7,760 nt of DNA from Thermoprotei archaeon. GTDB taxonomy: Archaea; Thermoproteota; Thermoprotei; Thermofilales; Thermofilaceae. The notes below the pieces were generated by a model that was given only the letters and a program-made list of their open reading frames with translations, was not told where the DNA came from and made no database searches. The position numbers were made by a program, and so were the translations under genes. The stretch lies in contig QMRZ01000070.1 of assembly GCA_003649495.1 (NCBI GenBank), forward strand, positions 1-7,760. Direction: 5' to 3'. Below are positions 1 through 4,235 of the stretch, piece after piece (positions within the stretch are counted from its first letter, which is position 1; every line of letters begins with the position of its first letter).

Positions 1-110
1 ACATAGCTCATTATCCTGGGCACGTGACCCCTCTTCTGCGCTACATACGCTATGTCTTTGGCTACGTTCAATAGAGAGGTGGCCCTACCAGCCACTAGTG
101 CGAGCCTCAC
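1..110 (-). CDS. N-terminal part of an unidentified protein, possibly Rossmann/GT-B like
   Basis: An open minus-strand frame enters the window edge. From GTG at 110 it reads MRLALVAGRATSLLNVAKDI, continuing AYVAQKRGHVPRIMSY. This has the pattern of a first beta strand (RLALVAG), a helix (about 12-29) and a second strand, as at the start of Rossmann-type or GT-B glycosyltransferase folds. Rudiviruses are known to carry glycosyltransferases, but no diagnostic residue is visible here. The frame stays open upstream of 110 to a stop near 203, yet I find no ATG, GTG or TTG there. A TATA-like element at 131-140 lies 26 bases from the GTG, which fits a leaderless start. The gene is cut by the window, so length and function are unknown. 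Confidence 0.5.
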   Translation of the reverse strand, partial: MRLALVAGRATSLLNVAKDIAYVAQKRGHVPRIMSY

Positions 111-130
111 ACCTGAATCAAGCGATGTGT

Positions 131-140
131 GAATAAATAT
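131..140 (-). promoter_or_regulatory. TATA box for the leftward gene at 110
   Basis: The minus strand reads ATATTTATTC here. Its centre (about 136) is 26 bases before the GTG at 110, the usual TATA-to-start distance for leaderless archaeal transcripts. The sequence is an imperfect TATA box, so support comes mainly from spacing. Confidence 0.4.
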
Positions 141-174
141 GTATCCGCGTATGGGTGTGACCCTCAGGTGGCGT

Positions 175-194
175 CTTATATAATATATTATAAG
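175..194. repeat. A/T-only near-palindrome, copy A
   Basis: CTTATATAATATATTATAAG is bounded by CTTATA and TATAAG arms and is followed by a short A/T stretch and GAGG. Its reverse complement matches copy B at 243-262 except for a two-base AT indel and one end base. It lies in the divergent intergenic region between the genes at 110 (minus) and 345 (plus). It could be a regulator binding site, a two-way promoter element or an easily melted site. No gene is visible in it. Confidence 0.6.
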
Positions 195-242
195 GTAATA
201 TTATGAGGTGAAAGTATAGGGGCAAGTTTCGCGGGGATGTTT

Positions 243-262
243 CCTTATAATATTATATAAGG
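243..262. repeat. A/T-rich near-palindrome, copy B
   Basis: CCTTATAATATTATATAAGG has perfect outer arms (CCTTATA / TATAAGG) around a six-base centre. It repeats copy A (175-194) at a distance of about 68 bases, and like copy A is followed by an A/T stretch and GAGG. Between the copies lies a more G+C-rich segment (about 213-240). The remainder of 111-344 shows only the two TATA boxes noted separately. Confidence 0.6.
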
Positions 263-301
263 TATTATTGAGGGGGGAGAATACTTTCGGGGTTTAGGGT
301 A

Positions 302-312
302 GGATTTATAAG
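302..312 (+). promoter_or_regulatory. TATA box for the 345-1118 operon
   Basis: GATTTATAAGG holds the crenarchaeal TTTATA core at 305-310. Transcription would begin about 26 bases on, near 333, just before a G-rich ribosome site (335-341) and the ATG at 345. This spacing argues against a GTG at 324, which would lie upstream of the transcript start. Confidence 0.6.
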
Positions 313-344
313 GGAGGGATTGGGTGTATAGATCGGGGGTGGAG

Positions 345-602
345 ATGGTGGCCCCCAGTCGGGTGAAGGGTAAGAAGGTAACGATCCTAGCAGGGAAGAG
401 ACTAGTCCAAGTTACTGGCGCGACATACGAGATAAGAGGAGGACTAAAAGAGTTGGGTTTCAAATGGGACTCTTTGTTGCGTACATGGAGATATAGTGCA
501 ATAAGACCAGGGCATTTCGGTACTGTGCCCCCAGATCTTGTGGAGAGGGTTAAGGAATTAGCCGAAAAGGCGGGGCTGGAGGTGGAGGTGAGGAGACTAT
601 GA
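345..602 (+). CDS. Small protein with a K.LGF.WD...(K/R)TW.Y motif
   Basis: An 85-residue protein, first gene of a three-gene plus-strand operon. After a basic N terminus (R6, K8, K10, K11) and two short strand-like segments it carries GGLKELGFKWDSLLRTWRY (about 33-51). This pattern, a lysine helix, GF.WD, then TW.Y, is seen in small DUF5710-like and related modules often attached to DNA- or RNA-handling proteins. The C-terminal 30 residues look like one amphipathic helix and a strand. I chose ATG 345 over the in-frame GTG 324 because the TATA box at 302-312 predicts a transcript start near 333. The stop overlaps the next ATG (ATGA). Nucleic-acid binding is an inference; I do not recognise a named family member. 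Confidence 0.8.
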   Translation: MVAPSRVKGKKVTILAGKRLVQVTGATYEIRGGLKELGFKWDSLLRTWRYSAIRPGHFGTVPPDLVERVKELAEKAGLEVEVRRL

Positions 603-877
603 GGGCAGAGGCCAGGTGGGTTTACAGGGGTTACACGAAGTATGGCACAGAGCTTTGTGAGCTTATATGTAGTGTGTGTAACAAGGTACTAGCACGGGAG
701 TGGAACGCTAGTCCTGTGGCGATAGGGAAGCCTGTCTCTACGTGTCCACATTTCTATTGGATCTACAGGAGCAAGCGTTTTGGCGTGCCCTTCTACGCTG
801 AGGCTGTGGTGGAGGATGGTGGCGGTTATTGGGTATTGTTGCCTAGGAGGGGGGGTGAGGGGGATGAGGAGCTTTAG
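599..877 (+). CDS. Small zinc-ribbon-like protein
   Basis: A 92-residue protein. Its ATG overlaps the previous stop by four bases (ATGA) and is preceded by a strong ribosome site, GGAGGTGAGG at 584-593, so the start is secure and translation is probably coupled. Cysteines at 24 and 27 (CSVC) with C49 and H51 (CPH) form a plausible CxxC...CxH zinc site; C20 is a further candidate ligand. Many aromatic and basic residues (WVYRGYTKYG, HFYWIYRSKR) suggest a small nucleic-acid or protein-binding domain. The C terminus is Gly/Glu rich. No named family is recognised. It sits between the motif-bearing first gene and the helical third gene and overlaps the latter by 14 bases. Confidence 0.8.
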   Translation: MRAEARWVYRGYTKYGTELCELICSVCNKVLAREWNASPVAIGKPVSTCPHFYWIYRSKRFGVPFYAEAVVEDGGGYWVLLPRRGGEGDEEL

Positions 878-1118
878 GGAGTGGAAGGCGGTTACTATAT
901 CGAGACTATTAGAGCTTGAGAGGAAGTATAGCGGTAACGCAAGGGCGTTGGAGACTATAGACGAGATCATCACGAGACTGGAGTACGCCAAGGCCAGGGA
1001 TCTTGCTGGTGTGCTATCGCTTTTCCATCACGGTAGCAAGGTGGTTCCAGAGCTACTGGATCTAGTGCCACTAGCAGAGGAGGTGGAGAGGTGGCTGAGG
1101 AGTAGGGGGGAGGATTAA
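864..1118 (+). CDS. Small all-helical protein of unknown function
   Basis: An 84-residue protein beginning MRSFREWKAVTISRLLELER. An in-frame ATG lies further upstream at 780, but that region is fully inside the previous gene, whereas the ATG at 864 follows a GGGGTGAGG ribosome site, so 864 is chosen. The whole chain looks helical: about 4-22, 27-41 (ALETIDEIITRLEYA), 45-54 and 60-80. It has charged faces, no cysteine and no membrane segment. It overlaps the previous gene by 14 bases and ends the operon at a T-run terminator. I cannot assign a function; a DNA-binding or adaptor role is only a guess. Confidence 0.72.
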   Translation: MRSFREWKAVTISRLLELERKYSGNARALETIDEIITRLEYAKARDLAGVLSLFHHGSKVVPELLDLVPLAEEVERWLRSRGED

Positions 1119-1146
1119 GTAAAAAAATATATTTTTTTATTTTACT
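1118..1146. terminator. Bidirectional T-run terminator
   Basis: The segment is a near-palindrome bounded by AGTAAAA and TTTTACT, with a run of seven T on each strand (1132-1138 on plus; complement of 1121-1127 on minus). It lies exactly between the convergent ends of the 345-1118 operon and the coat gene (stop at 1167). Archaeal RNA polymerase terminates at such T runs, so one element can stop both transcripts. Confidence 0.75.
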
Positions 1147-1166
1147 CGAATATCCTACCTCAGGTT

Positions 1167-1541
1167 TTAGTAGGGCATTACCCAGCCGCTGATGACCTGT
1201 ATTATCTCGTCCAGTATAGAGGGGTCTAGGCCGAAGGCGGTCACGAAGTAGCTCTTCAAGCCGTCAGCGTACTTCTTGGCCGCATCACCGCGCTGTCTAT
1301 TAATGTGCTTCCAGAGCTTAGTGGCAAACGCCAGGTAGGTGGCCCTCTGGCCACCAGTCACACCGTACTCGTCGAGTATCGGCCTTATCAGCTCCCTAAC
1401 GGTGTGGATGGTGTTTAACCCAGCCTGCGCCCTATCTAGGGCGACGCCCTGTACGTCGGTGAACCTGGTGCTAACTACCGTGGGGTTGTACTTCGCCTGG
1501 TACTTCTTGAACATATCTATTCCGGTCCTATACAGGGGCAT
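1167..1541 (-). CDS. Rudivirus-type major coat protein
   Basis: A 124-residue protein. From memory of the 134-residue SIRV coat protein it aligns collinearly: YNPTVVST (SIRV SNPTVAST), DEYGVTGGQRATYLAFATKL (SIRV TQYGITGPNRAIYQGYGLKV), ADGLKSYFVTAFG (SIRV VAGLKAYYVSAYG), and DPSILDEIIQVI near the C terminus. In this virus class the coat protein is a helical fold that wraps and dehydrates A-form double-stranded DNA, with the basic N-terminal segment against DNA; here the N terminus carries R5, K12, K13 and K17. The gene stands alone, with its own promoter (1571-1580) and terminator (1118-1146), as expected for a highly expressed structural gene. No second paralogous coat gene is in this window, which favours a rudivirus over a lipothrixvirus but does not prove it. 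Confidence 0.9.
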   Translation of the reverse strand: MPLYRTGIDMFKKYQAKYNPTVVSTRFTDVQGVALDRAQAGLNTIHTVRELIRPILDEYGVTGGQRATYLAFATKLWKHINRQRGDAAKKYADGLKSYFVTAFGLDPSILDEIIQVISGWVMPY

Positions 1542-1570
1542 GGCTGATCGTGTGGAGTGGGTGTCAATTC

Positions 1571-1580
1571 ACTTATATTT
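1571..1580 (-). promoter_or_regulatory. Coat gene TATA box
   Basis: The minus strand reads AAATATAAGTGAATTG from 1580. The TATA core gives a predicted start near 1549, leaving a leader of about eight bases before the ATG at 1541. The ATATAAGTGA string also occurs in the promoter of the peptidase operon (4175-4184). The same bases act as a TATA candidate for the divergent plus-strand operon. Confidence 0.6.
1572..1580 (+). promoter_or_regulatory. TATA box for the 1615-2493 operon
   Basis: CTTATATTT on the plus strand predicts a transcript start near 1602, giving a leader of about 13 bases before the GTG at 1615. It coincides with the coat TATA element on the other strand. A weaker candidate, TAATATG at about 1589-1595, would make the GTG at 1615 leaderless. 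Confidence 0.5.
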
Positions 1581-1614
1581 CAGTCAGTAATATGTGAGCT
1601 AGGGTGTCGCTAAA

Positions 1615-2028
1615 GTGGGCGACGCTATTCCAACACAGAGAATGAGTGAAAAAGAAGTAAGGGTTCTCCCAGAGGAACTCGCATACGTCAAGCAGATGAT
1701 CGCTGAAACTATACAGCAAGAATTGAAGAAAGTTGAGAATTACGGGTTTTTCAGGTTCCGCTACATGAAGGGCCTTGGCCTGGGTATGGAATACGCGAAT
1801 GAGATGTATGAGGAGGAGGGAGAGGAGGGAGTTGCGTTCCACTTACACATACGCATCTTCGTGCCTAAACAGACGATATACAAGGTGGCTGTGGCAAAGA
1901 AGAGGCGTAAGTTCAAGCCACCACGCCTACACCCCACGATAAGGCAACAGTTGCGTGAGGCCGATGAGGTGGCTGAGGAAATGTTAAGTAGCGTGGAGGG
2001 AGGTGTAGGTGGGGAGGGAGATGGCTAA
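1615..2028 (+). CDS. Unknown protein expressed divergently from the coat gene
   Basis: A 137-residue protein with a GTG start. The frame is open only back to a TAG at 1600, and GTG 1615 fits the TATA box; an in-frame ATG at 1642 would shorten it by nine residues. Visible parts are a helix rich in Glu and Lys (about 19-41, EELAYVKQMIAETIQQELKK), an aromatic/glycine segment (FFRFRYMKGLGLGMEY, about 45-60), an acidic stretch EEEGEEG, a strand pattern FHLHIRIFVP (about 75-84), a basic segment KKRRKFKPPR (95-104) and a Gly-rich acidic tail. The basic patch suggests nucleic-acid contact. I recognise no family. Position beside the coat gene hints at a virion or assembly role, which is inference only. 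It overlaps the next gene by eight bases. Confidence 0.78.
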   Translation: MGDAIPTQRMSEKEVRVLPEELAYVKQMIAETIQQELKKVENYGFFRFRYMKGLGLGMEYANEMYEEEGEEGVAFHLHIRIFVPKQTIYKVAVAKKRRKFKPPRLHPTIRQQLREADEVAEEMLSSVEGGVGGEGDG

Positions 2029-2179
2029 GACGATAAGGGTGGTGGTTCCAGATGCGATATATCAGCGTATGAGGAAGCTCGGGGAGGAGCATGGCATCAC
2101 GATTCAGGATATAATGATTAGGGCGATAGTTAAGGCTTTAGAGGACTTTGAGAGGGTTGGCAAGGGTGGGAGGCGGTGA
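2021..2179 (+). CDS. Ribbon-helix-helix (CopG/Arc-type) DNA-binding protein
   Basis: A 52-residue protein that is easy to miss because of its length. It begins MAKTIRVVVPDAIYQRMRKL. The layout is classic ribbon-helix-helix: a beta strand at 4-10 (TIRVVVP), helix A at about 11-24, a turn with GITIQD (25-30), helix B at about 29-44 (DIMIRAIVKALEDF), and a basic Gly-rich tail. Such proteins dimerise through the strand pair, which enters the DNA major groove; small versions are common regulators in crenarchaeal viruses. The ATG overlaps the upstream stop by eight bases and follows a GGGGAGGGAG purine tract; the stop overlaps the next start as GTGA. Targets are unknown; the palindromes in this window are candidates. 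Confidence 0.85.
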   Translation: MAKTIRVVVPDAIYQRMRKLGEEHGITIQDIMIRAIVKALEDFERVGKGGRR

Positions 2180-2493
2180 GTTTGCAAGCGATAGTTCTGA
2201 GCTTGATAAGCGATATTGATGACCCAGCGGTGAGGATGGACATCTCATCCACGATATACTTCCTGCGCGACGTCTACTTGGATGGTAAGCTGGGGGAGGA
2301 GGAGCTGAGGAAAGAGTTGAGGGAGATCGTGGACACGGTGATCTCGGCCACGCACCCAGAGCTGTTGCCAGAGGAGCGCAAGAAGAGGGTGGATGACCTC
2401 GTGAACCAGTTGATGAGGGCGATCAAGCTATCGACATTGAGGATAAGGGCGCTATCACGCTTTAGGAGTAGGTATAGGCCAGAGTTCGAGTAG
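2176..2493 (+). CDS. Unknown helical protein, last gene of the plus-strand operon
   Basis: A 105-residue protein starting at a GTG that overlaps the stop of the ribbon-helix-helix gene (GTGA), a sign of translational coupling. It is predicted nearly all helical: an acidic N-terminal half (SDIDD, EEELRKELREIVDTV), LPEERKKRVDDLVNQLMRAI at about 64-83, and a strongly basic C terminus (RIRALSRFRSRYRPEFE). The split between acidic body and arginine-rich tail suggests nucleic-acid or protein contact at the tail. There are no cysteines, and I do not recognise a family. Its end faces the minus-strand membrane gene with only eight bases between stops. Confidence 0.75.
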   Translation: MSLQAIVLSLISDIDDPAVRMDISSTIYFLRDVYLDGKLGEEELRKELREIVDTVISATHPELLPEERKKRVDDLVNQLMRAIKLSTLRIRALSRFRSRYRPEFE

Positions 2494-2501
2494 TGGATTA
2501 A

Positions 2502-2783
2502 CTACTCCTCGTCGCTGAGCACGTATAGCGCTATGGTCAGCAATGCGCATAGCAAGATGGTTGACGTGATGAGGTCCATCGCCCTATCGTGTAGGTATGC
2601 TATTAGCTCGCTAGGGCAACATTGATGCTTGATCGTCACATTGCTAAGCTCATTCTTGCTGACTATCTTTACACACCTATTCTTGAGCACCGTGGCGTAC
2701 ATGTTGTAGAGGGCTATGGCTGATAACAATACCATGAGCCAGAGGATCACTATGGCCACGGCTAGGTAGACCTTGCGTGGCAC
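2502..2783 (-). CDS. Two-helix membrane protein with a cysteine-bearing loop
   Basis: A 93-residue protein with GTG start at 2783. TM1 spans about 5-27 (KVYLAVAIVILWLMVLLSAI and on) and TM2 about 70-90 (LITSTILLCALLTIALYVLS). The roughly 42-residue loop between them holds C37, C55 and C56 and an N-V-T sequon at 48-50. With the basic PRK start and acidic DEE end inside, the loop would face outward, where a disulfide and glycosylation are possible. The start is supported by a TAATTAA box exactly 26 bases upstream, making the mRNA leaderless. It may be a virion envelope, receptor-contact or egress protein; nothing in the sequence decides between these. It lacks the single N-terminal TM layout I recall for rudivirus pyramid proteins. 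Confidence 0.78.
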   Translation of the reverse strand: MPRKVYLAVAIVILWLMVLLSAIALYNMYATVLKNRCVKIVSKNELSNVTIKHQCCPSELIAYLHDRAMDLITSTILLCALLTIALYVLSDEE

Positions 2784-2803
2784 GGGGTAAAGAAGGGAGT
2801 GTG

Positions 2804-2814
2804 GGTAATTAAGG
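2804..2814 (-). promoter_or_regulatory. TATA box for the 2783 membrane gene
   Basis: The minus strand reads CCTTAATTACC, centred at 2809, 26 bases before the GTG at 2783, so a leaderless transcript is expected. It matches 10 of 11 bases with the promoter of the methyltransferase operon (7251-7261, CCTTAAATACC). Confidence 0.6.
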
Positions 2815-2822
2815 TGTCTCGG

Positions 2823-3047
2823 CTACCTCTTGCGCCTGGTCTCGAAGTAACGTATTGCCTCCCTGACCGCGACCTTCTTAGCCTTGTTCAATCCGTAGTA
2901 GGTCCCGATTATGTAGAGGGCTCCACCTATCGCGAAGAATATGGCCGCGATTAGCTGGTTGTCGGAGTTCCATTGCTGTATGGCGAAGTTAATCATGGCT
3001 GTGGCGATGCTCAGTATTATGCCGAGCCCCGTGGCCGTGGCCTTCAC
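2823..3047 (-). CDS. Small two-helix membrane protein with basic tail
   Basis: A 74-residue protein. The GTG start at 3047 is the only one available, because a TAG lies directly before it in frame; a GGTGA ribosome site sits five bases upstream. TM1 covers about 5-23 (ATGLGIILSIATAMINFAI), a short polar turn QQWNSDNQ follows (24-31), and TM2 covers about 32-51 (LIAAIFFAIGGALYIIGTYY). The tail from 54 is basic and amphipathic (K55, K57, K58, R62, R66, then RRKR at the end), placing both ends in the cytoplasm as a hairpin. It is the third gene of the peptidase operon, 13 bases after the peptidase stop. A membrane-perturbing or anchoring partner of the peptidase is a reasonable but untested idea. 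Confidence 0.8.
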   Translation of the reverse strand: MKATATGLGIILSIATAMINFAIQQWNSDNQLIAAIFFAIGGALYIIGTYYGLNKAKKVAVREAIRYFETRRKR

Positions 3048-3060
3048 CTATCTCACCGTG

Positions 3061-3864
3061 TTACCTCTTGATAGGGCACCCTAAAATCTTCCGTATGAAC
3101 CTCGGTAGCCAACAGGGCTGTAGCTCTGGCCATATATGCATGTTCCAGATGTGGTCCTTCATCAGGTGGGGCTCGTCTGTGCTCCACTCGCACCAGGGGC
3201 AGATGTACTTGCCAGGCGCTGGGGGTGGCCCCTCCACCAGCTTCCAGTCGGGGTCCCCGAAGTGATGCCTGTTATCAGCATCTGCCTCTAATGTATACGC
3301 GATCTCGGGGTCTATGTCACGTATCTTGTCGGCAGCGTCGTAATAGGCCTTGATCATAGCCGCATGGGCCTCTCCAGATGTCTTGCCCTCAGCTAGCGAG
3401 ATAGCATATACGAATTCTGACTTGGTGAATAGGGCTAGCACCCAGTCTTGCAGGGGGTCTACTCCTGGCTGGAAATAGAAGACGTAGACGGTTATCTCGC
3501 CTAAACCGCAGCCGAGGCCTTTTTCTACCATATCTGGGAGGAGGCCCCTGCCCACCAAGCATGATACTGGGGCGAAGCACCTATTCCTGATTGTCTCTGA
3601 GGGATACTGGCAGGATACGAAGATCTCATCGTAATTCTGTCCCGTATAGACGTTATCATTGCCGTGGCCCACGCCGAGGATGGCCCTTATCTCCTCGTCT
3701 GTCAGGAGCTTCCAGACATTCTCCCTCGTCGCCTTGTCGCCCTGGACTAGTACTGGCTCGACTCCACGCGCCTTGAGCTGGGGCGCTAAGTAATACACCA
3801 GCCAGGGATACCACTCCTGCGTCGCGATCTCGAAGCACGGGGCTATTATGAGGGCCTTGGGCAT
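3061..3864 (-). CDS. Predicted clan CD (gingipain C25/caspase-like) cysteine peptidase with C-terminal C2H2 zinc finger
   Basis: A 267-residue protein. It opens with a Rossmann-like strand (KALIIAPC) and a second strand VEPVLVQGD at about 35-43. ILGVGHGND supplies the presumed catalytic His67; 35 residues on, FAPVSCLVGR supplies the presumed nucleophile Cys102. This HG...SC order, and the later FGDPDW (202-207) resembling the conserved GDP near the end of C25 domains, points to clan CD peptidases (gingipain, caspase, CHAT groups). A Pro-rich linker (213-217) leads to a classical C2H2 finger: C222, C225, H238, H243, with 12 residues between the pairs. ATG 3864 is preferred over an earlier GTG/TTG-type extension to 3894 because AGGAGGTGAG lies just before it. 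There is no signal peptide or membrane segment. Substrate is unknown; the finger may target it to DNA or a protein partner. Confidence 0.75.
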   Translation of the reverse strand: MPKALIIAPCFEIATQEWYPWLVYYLAPQLKARGVEPVLVQGDKATRENVWKLLTDEEIRAILGVGHGNDNVYTGQNYDEIFVSCQYPSETIRNRCFAPVSCLVGRGLLPDMVEKGLGCGLGEITVYVFYFQPGVDPLQDWVLALFTKSEFVYAISLAEGKTSGEAHAAMIKAYYDAADKIRDIDPEIAYTLEADADNRHHFGDPDWKLVEGPPPAPGKYICPWCEWSTDEPHLMKDHIWNMHIWPELQPCWLPRFIRKILGCPIKR

Positions 3865-3871
3865 GGGGCTC

Positions 3872-4153
3872 TCACCTCCTCCTCTTAGCACCAATTGCCG
3901 AGAGATACTGGAGGAATAGGTGGAAGAACTCGTCGTCCTCCAGTATCCGCCTGGGTATCTCCGACCTCTTGACTACTATGGTCTTGCCCTTCGCCATTAT
4001 CGCCATCATCATTTCCCTGTGCTCGGGGGGGAGGGTGTTTAGATAGCCCTGGTAGGCCTGTGCGAGCTTGTGTCGCGTTTCATTTGAGAACGATGCGGCT
4101 ATCCTGAGCACCCTGTCGAACGCCTCCCGAGGGGATATGTTTCCATTCGGCAT
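3872..4153 (-). CDS. Small helical protein, first gene of the peptidase operon
   Basis: A 93-residue protein starting MPNGNISPREAFDRVLRIAA. ATG 4153 lies 26 bases from the centre of the TATA box at 4175-4184, so a leaderless message is likely; a TTG three bases earlier is less likely. It appears helical (8-21, 26-40, 44-54), with a short strand TIVVKRSEIP at about 57-66, then EFFHLFLQYLSAIG and a basic end KRRR. There are no cysteines and no membrane helix. The stop is seven bases before the peptidase ATG and overlaps that gene's ribosome site. It could be a chaperone, inhibitor or substrate of the peptidase, judged only from position. No family recognised. Confidence 0.78.
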   Translation of the reverse strand: MPNGNISPREAFDRVLRIAASFSNETRHKLAQAYQGYLNTLPPEHREMMMAIMAKGKTIVVKRSEIPRRILEDDEFFHLFLQYLSAIGAKRRR

Positions 4154-4174
4154 CAATGATGATTTGGGCGCTCA

Positions 4175-4184
4175 CTTATATATT
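4175..4184 (-). promoter_or_regulatory. TATA box of the peptidase operon
   Basis: The minus strand reads AATATATAAGTGAGCG from 4184. Its centre is 26 bases before ATG 4153, giving a leaderless transcript. The ATATAAGTGA string is identical to that in the coat gene promoter, suggesting shared timing. Confidence 0.7.
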
Positions 4185-4197
4185 GCTAGCCTGGGTG

Positions 4198-4219
4198 AAA
4201 AAGGGTGTAAATGCACACC
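4198..4219 (-). terminator. Hairpin plus T5 terminator after the PAPS-reductase-like gene
   Basis: On the minus strand GGTGTGCATTTACACC (4219-4204) can fold with five-base arms GGTGT/ACACC and a six-base loop, followed by CTTTTT. It lies 17 bases beyond the stop of the six-gene operon and just before the next operon's promoter, which is where a terminator is expected. Confidence 0.6.
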
Positions 4220-4235
4220 TTATACCTGGCACCAT

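Noticed and set aside
245..463. Minus-strand 72-codon frame across the promoter and the first plus-strand gene
   Set aside because: It crosses the palindrome, TATA box and an evident gene, has low-complexity composition and no ribosome site.
689..991. Minus-strand 100-codon frame opposite the zinc-ribbon and helical genes
   Set aside because: Antisense shadow of two genes that have strong ribosome sites and coupled starts.
1339..1590. Plus-strand 83-codon frame opposite the coat gene
   Set aside because: Lies antisense to the recognised coat protein and runs through its promoter.
1573..1842. Minus-strand hydrophobic frame opposite the 1615 gene
   Set aside because: Leu/Phe-rich translation is what the antisense of a Glu/Lys-rich gene gives; no start signals.
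3389..3838. Arg/Pro-rich frames on both strands within the peptidase gene
   Set aside because: Out-of-frame shadows of the peptidase, whose catalytic-type motifs span the same region.
3865..3894. Ten-residue N-terminal extension of the peptidase
   Set aside because: It overlaps the upstream gene and reads through the AGGAGGTGAG ribosome site that serves ATG 3864.
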